Source: Diphasiastrum complanatum
Lineage: Eukaryota > Streptophyta > Lycopodiopsida > Lycopodiales > Lycopodiaceae
Assembly (NCBI GenBank): GCA_029204225.1
Contig: CM055112.1
Location: 25,867,922 to 25,931,921, forward strand
Reading direction: 5' to 3'
DNA length: 64,000 nt
Shown in pieces: positions 24,501 through 37,700 of the stretch. The notes under the pieces are model-generated. The model was not told where the DNA came from. It searched no databases and saw only the letters and a program-made list of their open reading frames with translations. A program made the position numbers and the translations under genes. Numbering within the stretch: position 1 is the stretch's first letter; every line of letters starts with the position of its first letter.

Positions 24501-27500
24501 TGGTTAGACCGAGCGAGTAAATCAGATCTTGGAAGATATGCTTAGGGCATATGTTAGTAGTATGCAAACAGACTGGGTAAAGCATTTACCGCTATTGGAG
24601 TTCGCGTACAATGATAAGAGACATGCGTCCACTAGATTGAGTCCATTTGAGCTCAATTATGGTTTCAGGCCACTGAGTCCTGCAATCATAGGGATTCCGC
24701 ATAGGGTACCTAGTGTCGTAGAGTTTTTGGCTCAGATGCAGCAAAAGATAGAGTTGGCACGAGATAACTTGTCCAAAGCTGTAGCTAGGGCAGAGAGTTA
24801 TGCCCGTGAGAACCGTACCTATCGGGAATTTGAGAATGGAGATTGGGTGTATTTACTAGTCCCTTCGAAGTCGAAGGTGCTACGCACAGGAAAGTGCGCC
24901 AAGTTATCTCCTAGGTATTGTGGACCATGGTCGATCATTAAGAAGGTGAGCCAAGTAGCTTATACACTACAGCTACCTGCGGGATACAAGGTGCATACAG
25001 TATTCCATGTTAGCAAACTGAAGAAATGTTTGCACGATGGCGATAGCCTGGTAGAAGGTCTAGTGTCTCTTGAGGAGAAAGACACCACAAGTTATGGGCC
25101 AGACAGAATCCTAGATCGAAGGGAGCGACGATTGCGGAATTGTCTCCTTCAAGAGTATCTAGTAACTTGGAAAGGGCATCCGTTGTCAGATGCTACCTGG
25201 GAGACGCGACAGGCGTTGCAGAAGTCTTACCCAGAGTTTGTCATCGAGGACCGATGACTTGCCAGAGGAGGGAAGGATTGTTAGAGTCCAGTTACAACTC
25301 TATCACGACCTCGGCACGGCCGGTTACCAAAGGTTTAAGGGCCTGAGGCCTAGTGTTGGCAAGGGTCGGTGACCGACGAGGACATCTGTCCCAAGTTGAG
25401 ACCGGTGCGTCACGAACAGTGACCCGGTGTGGCCGCCTGACAAGCTGTCAGAGATACAGTGTGTCTTGACCGTCGGGACCCTAGCCGTCAGTGACGAGAT
25501 GCTAGCTGGCAAGTAGTCAGGGTGACCAAGAGGGTCACAGGTCTTTGGTGGGGCAAGGGGTTGGTACCCTATGAGTCACTCAATATTCACAGGTCACAGG
25601 GGCCAGACATGCCAAGTGGACTGATCACCCACATGTGGATGCCATGTGCCAGTTGATGGGAATAGCAGGTAGAAGGACTCAAGGAGGGGGTGCCTATGGT
25701 TGGGAGGTTGATTCTACACACCGGCTTCTCAGATTCACGAGCTTGGAGAGACTGGCTTGTGACAGTTGGCCTATCAACTACTACCCATATGGCATCATTT
25801 TCCCACAAAATCCATGGAAATACTTTCTCAATTTCTTGAGGAATTTCCAATGAAAGCAACAAGCCAACTTCCTTAAGCCTTTCAGTTTCAACTTGGCATT
25901 GTCCGCACTTGCGGACATATGCCTCCACTTGATCTATAAGTTTGGACCAGTAAAAGTTCCCCTTTCCATCCTTTGTGTACCTGGGTGTTCCGCACTGGGG
26001 TTGTCATGACATTCATGCAAGACTAATCATCATTTTCTGGCACACATACTTTCCCCTTCCAAAAAAGTAACCCATTCCTAATGGAATAATCTTGCTATAT
26101 CTTGTCTCGAGGACAAGCCTTGGAATCCCGCTTTCCCAGTTGAATACTAGATCCAGAATTTCCTGCTAGGACATCTACCCAAATCTGACCGAAGTGCTTG
26201 TTGATCTTACACATATTTTCTAAGGGATAGATACAAATCAGATTGGATCTCAAAAAAGCTTAACTGATTAACCTCTCCAATCCAGCTTAAGGCATCCGTG
26301 GACCACGACTTTGACGTACCCTTCCAATACTTAACGTCATAATGAAATTCCAATACTTAACGTCACCTGGCTTTACGACCTTGAAGGATCGCATCACAAA
26401 TATACCTTAGTGCCTGGTGATCAGTCACAATAATATACCTAGAGCCATGTAAATATTGTCTCGCGACTTTAAGAGCATTTATTACAGCAAAAAGTTCTTT
26501 ATCGTAGGTGGAATACCGCCTTTGAGTAGGATCCAACTTTTTGCTTTCAAAAGCAACTAATCTACCATCATGGTATAGGACTACCCCTATAGCAAAGTCG
26601 CTATCACATACAACATCCGTTTCAAGCACATATGGCTTGTTAGGATCAACTATGCGTAACATTGGAGTTGTAGAGACCCCATAGTGTTTCAAAGTTTCAA
26701 AGCTTTGATTCAACTCTTCAATCCAAGTAACTGGAGGACTGAACTTAATGTGTCGGCTAGTTTTCTTCGCTCCTTTGAGGAGATTCGTTAAGGGTAATGC
26801 AATTACCACATAATCCAAGATGAATTTGAGGAGAAACCCAGTGAAGCCGAGAAAAGACTTGACATCATGTATGGTATGGAGAATAGGCCACTCACGAACC
26901 TTACGAACATTACTAGGGTCAATTTCCAACCCACGTTCCGAAATATTGTCATTGAGATAGTCTAGTCTTTAGAAGAATTCACGATTTGATTCTTTGGTGT
27001 AGAGCTTCTCCTATCTTAGTAACCTCAAGACAGTCTTGAGATGTTCCTCTAGTGCTACTATAGATGAGAATATCATCCAAGTAAACAACTACGAACTTTC
27101 CCAAATATGGAAAGTCACAGGGGCATTCGTCAATCCAAACGGCAAAACTAGAAACTCATAATGGTCGTACCTTGTCCTAAACACAGCTTTTGGCACATCC
27201 TAATCTAGTTGCAAAATGAGAATATACCTCCTGAAAGTCTTATAAGTATGCATCCAGGGGCCGGTTTTCCATGTGAATTGCACATATTAGTGATAGAATT
27301 TGAAGTCGTCTAGGATGGGTAAGAAGGCAGCCTCGAAGGCCTTGCAAAAATCTTCCTAGGTCTTCCGACTTCCCTCAAAGATCTTGCAACCACGTAAATG
27401 CTTTTCCTTGCAGGTACACATGCACACTACCATCCACCCAACTCCTAGGTAGATAGAATGAAGGGTAACTGAGATCTCCTTCCCTTGTACACCTCCAATG

Positions 27501-30500
27501 CGGGAGTCTCCATGCCAAGCACATCTCCCTGCTTACAACAAGTGGCATGCCTGCAGTCCATGAGTCAACTAGTCAATTCACTAGGCCCAGTCCAACGTCC
27601 AGTTTCAAGCTAGGTGTGGGACCCATCTAGAACAAAAGTCATGAAGGCAATCAAGCTGCTGCTGAAGGCCCCTCTTGGGTAGGTGAAACTAGAACCCCAC
27701 CATCTACATAAAGAAGGACGACAATCAAGATGTCTCCAAGTCTGCATCCAGATCCGCCACCTTGCTCAATAACCATCTCCTACTCTATAGCCCAAAAAGT
27801 ATAGGTGAGAGGGAGTACCCTCGCTTCACCCCAATAGTGCCCGTGATCTACTCAGAGAAACCTTTGTCACTCTGAAAACACCCCAATACACTCTAGAATT
27901 GCATCATAAAAAAAACCAAAATTCGAAACCTTTGTCACTCCAAAAACACCCCAAAATCTCGTATCAAATGGATAAGTAAGGAGTGTGGGATGGAATCAAA
28001 GGCATTCTTGACGTCAATGAAGAAGCAATAAACAAATTCTCTCCTTTGTCGATCTTCCTCAATGATGGCTTTGAGAGTAAAGGTATGATACGTAGTGGAA
28101 TAAAGGGCTCTAAAACTAGTCTGGCCCATAGCATGCAGTCTCGTAGTCTCTGCCTCAATATTCACAACTGATTGAAGAATGGTACCGGAAAACTAGAGAC
28201 AACAGCCTCATTGAGAAAGGTGGCTAAGAGCGGTGACCACGAGTCAATTGCATGGATCAATAACTTGGATTCAAGAACTTCAATATCTCTATCTTTGCAA
28301 GTGTTCAGTTTCTTGATGGCAATATGCAAACATGTCAACAATGAAGAAGGTGATTTCAAAAGGTCTAGGAGAGATGGAAATGGATGTGTCAATGTAAATG
28401 GTATAAAGCAATGACATAGTCAATCCATATGTGTAGACAATCAAGAAGTGGAGGTGGAGCATAGGGAATGAGCTCACGCCAAAATGCGGGTGTGGAAGAG
28501 TTGTAGAGAAGCCCGATAAGTCATCTCCCTTCCGACTCTTCATAGGCCAGCTTCTTACAACAAAGTAGCCGGTTACAGAGACAACGTGTACAGCGTAGGA
28601 TATGGGGGGTATGCATGCGTGCTTGTGTGACAAGATGATGGCGGGAGCAACATTCGTCATCATACCAAGGAGGGCAGATTGATCTAGACATAGTAGATTG
28701 GCTTTTGTTCTTGTGAGGCTTGGACAGGAAAGGTTACGGCAACAACGGTATGGAATGTTGTAGTAAGAAAAGAGGCCTGTGCTTCTAGTGAGCTTTGATG
28801 TGGGAAGATGTGGAGCAGTAGCATAAGTGAGTGTTGGTAGATTGGTGCAAGTGAGCTGTCAAAGATGTATTTGGGAGCACAGTCAAGTGACGGGAGTAAC
28901 TACTCAGAAGAAGAGATAGTACAAAGACTGAAGGAAAGATCTCTAACATACTTTTTTCATATTTGGGTTGCATTCTACATTTTTGCAACAGATTCACTTA
29001 ACCTCAAATTTGCTGAAAGCGAATTATATTTGATGGCTGTGAATACAAGAGTCAATCCAGAAGGAACATTGCATATAGATACTTATGAGGTCTAAAGCAA
29101 AAGGAAGCCCAATCTCAATTGATCATTTCAAGGGTTGCTTTCTTGTTTTCATGCATGCCTCCATTTGAAGGTATTTCCAACCACGAAAATCCTTTAGGCA
29201 GTGTGTTGCATTCTACATTACTTGTAAATGATTCAAAAGCAATCATGACACCATGATTTCTGCAGAAATATTTCGTCATAAGAAAAAAACCATCAGCCTT
29301 ATTTGGCCTTTGAGCCACTACTGCTTCACTGGTTCAATAACGAAATTATGAAATAAACTACAACTGTGCAGATTGATGAGCTTTTAATGCATTTTAATAA
29401 GTGAAAGCATACCTGGAGCCTGATTAAACTCTTCATATCAATTTGTTGCCCGAGAATCCGATAGTGTTGAACATTGTCGATCCTTATCTACAATTTCCGT
29501 GTAATCACAAAATCATCAAAGAATCAGGAAGCTAATATGAGTCTGATGTTACTTAATATGCAAAACATGATCTTCAATATGCAGAACCCAAAAATATCCC
29601 ATAATTAGTTTGTCTATTGTTGATTTTTTGCGTGATTAAATAGTTTTTCTATTCTAGCATCCAACCAATGCATAAAAGAGTTGCTGAAACTAAAAGCTTC
29701 AACTAAGCTCTCGTAGAGAATATTTAATACACTCATGAAGATGCTGCTAACTATATGATAGAAGCGGTCCTACCTCTCCTGTGCCTGGAGAAGTCTCATG
29801 CTCTTGCACATGATATTCACCCATGCGTCCCTCAGTGAAGATCTGGATACAGTGAGGAAAACATACGGATAAGTGACAAAACATTGAAGATGATTGAAGC
29901 CCATTGCCATCATTCAGAGACATATCAGAAAAAAATCTTCAAGAGTGAACTTTTCTGATAGCCAACGATATGATCGTATTTATTATCACTTGAATCAGGC
30001 TTGCACACCATCTTTCTTTCTTCGAATACTAGTAATTGCAACCCAAAATAATAAAACGTTCACAGTTGCATCAAATTATCAGCTTCAATGAAACATCAAA
30101 GTACAGCCTCCAAGACAGCACTGAAATTTACTAAAGCAGGAGGATCAAAGTGATCTCTGGTTAACTTCAAAGTAAGAAGAAGTTAAAGTAAACAGCACAC
30201 TACACCTCAATGAGAGAAATTTTATTTTATTTTCTAAATTTAACAATTTCAGCAAATTAGCTCATCATCCAAGATACATTTGCCATCGAAATCACCATCT
30301 ACTGAGGTTTTCTTACTTCCGTAGGTTCTGAAACCACCAATTGCCAAAAACATGCAAATCATCTTCTTGAAATATGGACGATAAAGCTTTGAATACAATA
30401 AAATGTTACAAGCATGACACAAACCCATTAGAAATTTTGATCTCCTCACAAGGCTTCCTACTCACACCTAGGGTATGGATTGGCTCTTAATGATTTCTTC

Positions 30501-33500
30501 CCCAAGTTTGAACGAGGTTTTTTAAGATATTGTTAGATTTAGTGTTTCCACCCTATTCAGAATCGACCTTTTCAAAATCAGACGAATCAGCATGAATCGT
30601 GGTTCTGAACCGGGTCCCTTCCCAAAAAATCGGCAAATTTTTCTTTTCCATTTTTCTAGATATTATGCTAAATGTATTATATGTATAATGTCTACAATGT
30701 GTCTTAATGTCTTATAGATGTTAGATTGCTATTGAAAACATACATTTCAAAGTTCACTAGAAAGCTGAAGCCTGAAACCATATCACAATTCAGTGTTTAC
30801 AGGATCGCAAGTGCACATTTCAAATTTCACAAACTAGATTGCATGCTTCAACTTCCACTTAACATTGTAATTTATGATTTATTCATGATCCATCATCAAA
30901 CATCCATCACACAATATACGAGGTAAACATTCGATTCTTTCCGATTCGAATCGGACCTGACTGATTCTTTGACGAATTGCTGTTCGTTCACCAATGAACC
31001 GTGGTTCGTGGAAACACTAGTTACGTTGTAAAAAATGATGGTAACTCAGCACCAAGCATGCAGAGTGCAGATATTAAGCATGTAGGGAAATGAAAGGCAC
31101 CAGAACATAACATGTGCAACTAAAGACTTAGGTAGAAGAGATTAATTTCTGCTGAGTGATACCAATCACCAATCTGACTCTTCTTGAAGAAAGAAACCCT
31201 TACTTTGGGAATTGCATAAAATGCTGACTTTATTTGTTTTACCCTGCAAAATCAGGTAGAAAAGTTTCAACCAAATTCTACGGTTGGTGCCTTATCACAG
31301 AAAGTCAGAAACTACAAACTGAACAGCATCAGTTGCAATTAAGAATTTATTTCATATATAGATCCCAAGTTGTAGCAATAACAAGCCAGAAACAACTCAT
31401 GTACTTAAATTTCAACTATTGAATGATAGCCAGACGGTAATGGTAGAATAACTACCCATGAGCACGCATCAAGGGATCCTCAAAGGTTGCATTTGGAGCA
31501 TAGAAGTCATAATCAGGTGATGAGGACTTACAATTATACCTACAAAAAATGACATACATGGTGGAACAGCAATAAATTTCGACAAATTTGGAGCACAAAA
31601 CCATTGCCTAACCTTGCCTACATATACATGTCAAAAAAACTGTAGCAGAACTTGTACAATCAATGAGCAGAAAATCCGGGGTGTGGAAGATAGAAAAATT
31701 CACAACTTACAAGTTCAAAAGATGAGGTAAAATATTTTGAGAAAGCTTTCCTACACCCTTGGCATTGTCGCGCTCTAATTCTGGTAAATCAGTGGAGCTG
31801 GCACCATTGCCATTGGTTAGGTCTTCATCACCAACAGTGTTTGCTCTACTGCCTGCTCTCACAAAGCATCCAGAAGTTAAGAGAGAAACAGAGAGAACAC
31901 TATAATACAGTATCTTGTTCAAATCCAAGTTTCCAGATTTTAACTCTGTTTAGATAGAATAAACTTCCTACTTTAAACTCAGAAATTTAGCTGAGGTAGT
32001 GAGCAGGTTATGCTCATTAAACAATCAAACTTTTCCACACTTGAGCATAAAGACAGTTTTATGAAGAATGAGGATAAAAAATAACCATGGAAGAAAACTG
32101 CAAACCCTCATAGAAGTTGCATTTGAAATACTCTCAAACATGCATTTGGGGCCTTATTTGGACCCGTTCTTTGAAGCAAAACTCATACGCAGTCCCTTTA
32201 AGAGAAGTATCTGCCCAGCTAATTAAAGTAGATAAGCCATCTTAGTTCGAGATTGTTATGTGATCCTTTAGTTTGCTGTCCATATATGTCACATACATGA
32301 TGCTTCATTTGAGATAGTGATCAATTTACAGCTCAAAAATTTGAGAACATATAACAGCATCTATTTGCTTCTGAATCAGATTTGCTGGAAAGTAGCGAGG
32401 AGATACCAGGGTATCTGGCTAGTGTAAAGTAAATAGCCAATAAGCTGTTTCAGGGTCTCAATTTGGTATGGAATCGCATACAGTGCAAGGAACCTTTCAA
32501 GCAGAACAGAGATATGGTGTCTCATAGCTTCACTTTTGTGCTCCTATTGACCCAAGAAGTGCTACCTTATAATTGCTCTCCATAAACAGATCTAACATTG
32601 CGGCCTATTTTGGCCAGCTTATTTGACATATTTATATTGCACTTCTTTATCATCTTTGGAGATACTTTTATTCACATAATTTTGTGAACATCATGCCTAA
32701 CACTCAGGCTAGTAGTTCCAAGAGATTGTGTTCTTTGAAGAACATGTTAAGCAGCAGTACACACGTATGAATGATAGCTTCCAATGACTGAGAATCGACT
32801 CGACCAGCAGTTGAGAACCTTTGAGGCATTCTCACAACTTTCTGCTTCAAATTCTGCCATCAACACAAGATCCATCGGCCCTCCTACGGCTAGGAAAAGG
32901 CGCCCTACTCCTCTCTCTCTTTACTCTTTACTCCTCCCCATTTTCAGCATGCCTCCCCACTCTTTACAGGTCCTTTGGGTGCCACGTGTGAATGCCTTAT
33001 TGGCGCACGGTGACTCTTTGTTATCGACCCGCGTCAGTGTGCACAACTGCCGCGTGTCGATGGTCATTCGTGACTCCTATGGTCGGAGATGACCCCACCT
33101 GGACTATGTATATAGAGGTGGATCTCCATGAGCTTGTCATTCATTCTCTCCTGGAGAATGAAGAGCTCTTCCACTGGTGGTCAGGTTAGGACGTTTATCT
33201 AGGCCCCAGGATGTAGGTAGGCAAGGGTCGAGGGTAAGGTATGGTGGTATGGGACACCATGGCTTATCGGAGATCCGAGCTTGCTTGATGGTGGTCTATA
33301 GCTCCAATGCACGGGGGTGAGGTGGCAGTACCTCTATGGTTGGGCGGTAACGTAGCGTTCGTCACCTGTTTGTGCTTCAGCAATGACCAGATCGACGATG
33401 GGAGTTCTAACACTCGCTCTGTCCCACACTTGGCACTTTACCTTTTTTTTTTCAAACCCTAACACTCTTAACATCACCCCAATCACTCATGCAACTTGGC

Positions 33501-34312
33501 CCACCATCAATCTAGATTCAATCACAAGCTCTCATAACCAAGATCTAGTATGCTCTCTACCACCCCCACAATTCTGTCTCTAGTCTTTTCCCCACACTCG
33601 ACACTTTTACCTTTTTTTCCAATCCCTAACACTCTTAAAATCACCCCAATCACTCGTGCAACTGGCCCACCATCAATCTAGATTCAATCACCACTTTCCA
33701 AAACTTTGCATACCAAACCATTGCATGAACCTATTCTCCATTCCATTCCTCTTTCATGCCACTCTTTTTGAGTTCTTTACTCTTGCATATATGCACAACC
33801 ATTGATTATGTGTCTATTTTCCATTATTTTGATAGTCTAGATTTGTGATTTGCTATTTGAATCAAGGTTGTCATTCGTTTCCAATCAGAATTTGTGCTCA
33901 TTCCAAGGATTATCAAACCTCAAGAAGTATTTGACAACACCACATTGGTATATATGTAATTTGCTTTTTCCAATTGGTCTTAAATAACAAAGGAAAATTA
34001 GATTGGACGATACTATAATTAGGTAACATGGTGCATTTGGCAATCTCAAAGAGGTCTATGATCCTTGGGAGAGGAAATCTTCAAATCAAACCTTACACTT
34101 GCAAGCTTGCATGCACATGGGAGAGCTTCAAGACTAGGAGAGAAAGCGCAAACACTTGCCCTAACTCTTGCTAACACTGTAAATCAAGCACTTAGCACTA
34201 GAGAAATCCAAAAGGAAAAAAAACGAAAGCGAGACAACAGAAAGGCTTACCACCAAAAAGTAGGTGTAGAACTTTATATTGGTCAACGACTAATTTTTAT
34301 ACTATGGAGATG

Positions 34313-34382
<70 letters not shown>

Positions 34383-34736
34383 GGTCCACGATGGCCTGCT
34401 GATCCGTGAGAGCGCTGCCTGCTTGAGCATGATGGCCTGAGCTGCCATTATCAATGCTATTTGGCTACTTGGCGGCCTATCTTCATCTCTGACCATCACT
34501 TGCTAGCAATACCATGACGAAGAAAAAGAAGGGAGGTAATAGGGGGAGCTCTCCCCCTTGCTCTCATGCAGACTTGCACGTAGCACCTTCCTCTACCCCT
34601 CAGCCATCTTCTTTTGATTCCATTGCCGCAGCCTCAACCTCTTCTACAACTATGCCTATTTCTTTTTCTATGCCTTTTTCAGATCCTATCTCGCCATCGA
34701 ATCCCATTCTTCACAGTATGTGTGTGTTTGAGTTGA

Positions 34737-34779
<43 letters not shown>

Positions 34780-37700
34780 CAGAGAGAGAGGATTTGTGTG
34801 TATGTGTGTGTGAGACATGGTGTGTGTGTGAGTTTAGGGTTTAGGGTCTGCGTGCTTGGGTTTAGGGTTTAGGGGAGAGAGAGAGAGAGAGAGAGAGAGA
34901 TGGCCGCTCGTCCCATTTGGGATGAGATGGAGTTGTTGCCCGACAAAAAGTGGCGTTGCCCTTTTTGTCGAAAGCAGTTCACAGGGAACGCCTCTCGGGG
35001 CGGAGCACATTGCGAGTCCGACCCACAGGGGGACGCTACGGGATCGGCGTTTGTATGGTCATCCCCTCTGCGGAGAGGGCTCGTATTCTTGAGACATATG
35101 CTAAGCCAGGTGCTGAGGCTAGCGAGCCATCCACAGATGTCGCGGACTCTGATTCCACTGGTGCACCCACCGCCACCGCCACCGCCCCCACCCCAGCCCC
35201 AGCCCCCGCCCCCGCCACCGCCTCCGCCTCTGCCTCCGCCACTGCCACCCCCACCTCCTCCGCCAGTACTCCCCATGGATCCTGTTACAACTCCCTAGGA
35301 TCATCGACTGCCTTGAAGGTTCCGCACACCCCATACAAGTGACGACGCACCGTAACCGCCCAACCGTAGGGTCACAACCGACCCACCCCCATGCCTTGGA
35401 GAAATCGACACAATCATGCCCGGTCAAGCCTCCTACGATAACTGGCGTCCCGTACCACCAGCCATCGCACTCGGCTCTCCCTAGCACACATCTCCTGGTC
35501 TGGAGATACATCCTGGCTAATGCACGTGCTCTCCATCCACCAACTCCCGGGTAGACTGGGTGAATGGAAAGAGGGAAACCCCACCACTATATAGGCATAG
35601 CACAGTGGGTCCCATCAAGCACGGTCCTGCCGGCGACACGTGACCACCTAGGATGGTGACACGTGGCACCTAGACATGTCAATAACTCCAGCCCTGCGTC
35701 ATGCCCCTTGCGAGGCCATCACTGAAGGGCGTACCGTTATGGTACATAACATTCCCCCCCCCCCCCCATAAAAACTTCCTTCTATGGGAAGAAACTAGGA
35801 AATCTAAGTCTTAAAATCATCCTCCTTCTCCCAGGTGTCCTCATCATCTGACATACCTTTCCAACGAATCAGATGTTCAGAAATCAAACGATTTCTAAGC
35901 TGATGTCGTCGAGTATCCATGATCCTTTCCGGTCATGGGGTACAAAAGCAGTCAAATCCTCCAATAGCACTAGATCATTTGTGGGAATTAGGTCATCTTT
36001 CCCACCAGGTCGTTCCTTTCAACGACTAACAATGAACCTTAGTTCCACCAGGAAGTTCTAGTCTATAAGCAGCCTTACCAATCTTGTCAAGCACTTTGAA
36101 AGGACCCCTAAAACGTGGAGATAACTTCGAACATTTCCCCGTTCGAAGTGTCTTAGAGTCCTTAGGGATTCTAAGATACACCCAATTACCAATCTCAAAC
36201 TCTCGAGGAGCGCGACTTTGGTTGGCATAGACTGATTAACTTCTCCAATCCGGCTCAAAGCATCAACGACACAATTCGACGTACCGCGACGGTACTTAAT
36301 GTCGAATTCGAACTCTTGAATAAGTTCCGACCAACGGGCCTTACGACCTCTAAGGTCCGAGGCATCACAAATATACTTAAGAGATTCATGATCTGTCATT
36401 ACCATGAATTTGGATCCGTACAAATAATGTCTCCAGATCTTTAACGCATGGATGACAGCAAAAAGTTCCTTCTCATAAGTAGAATATCTACTTTGAGCTG
36501 GGTCCAACTTCTTGCTCTCGAAAGCCACAGGTCTCCCATCTTGGTAAAGGACTACATCTACTGCATAGTCACTAGCGTCTGTTTCCACTAAGAAAGATCC
36601 GCTGGGGTCCACTATGTGTAACATAGGGGCTGTAGACACCAACATCTTCAAAGCTTCAAAGCTTTGATTAAGTTCATCAATCCAAACAACAGGGGGACTT
36701 ATCTTCGAACGCCTTCCGGCCTTCTTCTTATTACCCTTTTTTGTTTTCCGTTTGGCTTTCTTCACTCCCTTAAGAAGTTTCGTTAGAGGAAATGCAACTA
36801 AGGCATAGTCTTTAATGAATTTATGGAAAATCCTGTGCAGCCTGGAAAAGATTTTACTTCCCTAATGGTTTTCAGGATAGGCCAGTCACGAACTTTCTGG
36901 ACCTTATCGTAGTCGATCTCAAGACCTCGATCAGAAATGATATGTCCCAAATACTTGAGTCGAGTTTGAAAGAACTCACATTTAGACTCCTTAGCATAAA
37001 GCTTTGCCTGCCTTAGATTATCTAAGACTGTACGCAAATGCGCTTCGTGCTCCTCAAGAGTCTTACTATAAATCAGTACGTCATCTAAAAATACCACGAG
37101 AAACTTCCCTAGATATGGACGAAGAATATCGTTCATCATCTGCTGGAAGGTTGCCGGGGTATTAGTTAGACCAAAGGGTAAAAGTAAAAATTTGTAATGG
37201 CCATATCTAGTACGAAAACCAGTTTTGGAGACATCCCCCTTGTGAATTCTAATTTGATGGTACCCTGACCTAAGGTCCAATTTGGTGAAATATTTAGCAC
37301 CATTCAATCGGTCCATTAAGTCGTCCATCCGAGGCAAGGGATAGCGGTTCTTAATTGTCATTTTATTAAGCTTTTTGTAATCGACACAACTGATAGGGGT
37401 CTGAACAACGAGTGCAACACTCCACGAGACTTCATGAACAACGGAACCCCTGTCTTTCTTGCCAGTTAGCAAAACAGGAGCTCCCCAAGGGGATTTACTA
37501 GGCCGAATATGGCCTTTACGCAACAACTCCTTAAGTTGACTAGCAACTTCATCTTCTTCCTTCGGGCTCATCCTGTAGGGAAAAAGCGATACAGGAGAGC
37601 TGTCGGGAAGGAGATCTATGTGATGGTCTACACCCCGTGAGAGGGGAAGACCCTCCGGCAACTGCTCAGGGAATATATCGCTATATATACTCCTCCCTAA

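Larger units (their letters stand above)
21905..25800 (+). mobile_element. Chromodomain Gypsy retrotransposon (Gypsy-1) in intron 6, 5' truncated
   Basis: Plus-strand Ty3/Gypsy chromovirus with recognisable protease end, reverse transcriptase, RNase H, integrase and chromodomain, followed by polypurine AGAGGAGGGAAGGA (25264-25277) and a 3' LTR starting TGTTAGAGTCC at 25279. Gag and a 5' LTR were not found. It lies opposite in orientation to the host gene. The LTR 3' end is not resolved and Gypsy-2 begins near 25800. Confidence 0.8.

Noticed and set aside
32784-33189. Open frames upstream of exon 2 as an alternative first exon of the DUF2358-like gene
   Set aside because: Plus-strand frames are on the wrong strand; a minus-strand ATG near 32880 has no donor of the right phase, whereas 50741 fits exactly.
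34869-35276. Gly-rich minus-strand frame and Pro-rich plus-strand frames
   Set aside because: They are shadows of the CCNCCN-type repeat in the hAT-1 linker; the homologous reading with hAT-2 is the frame with [10 protein letters not shown].
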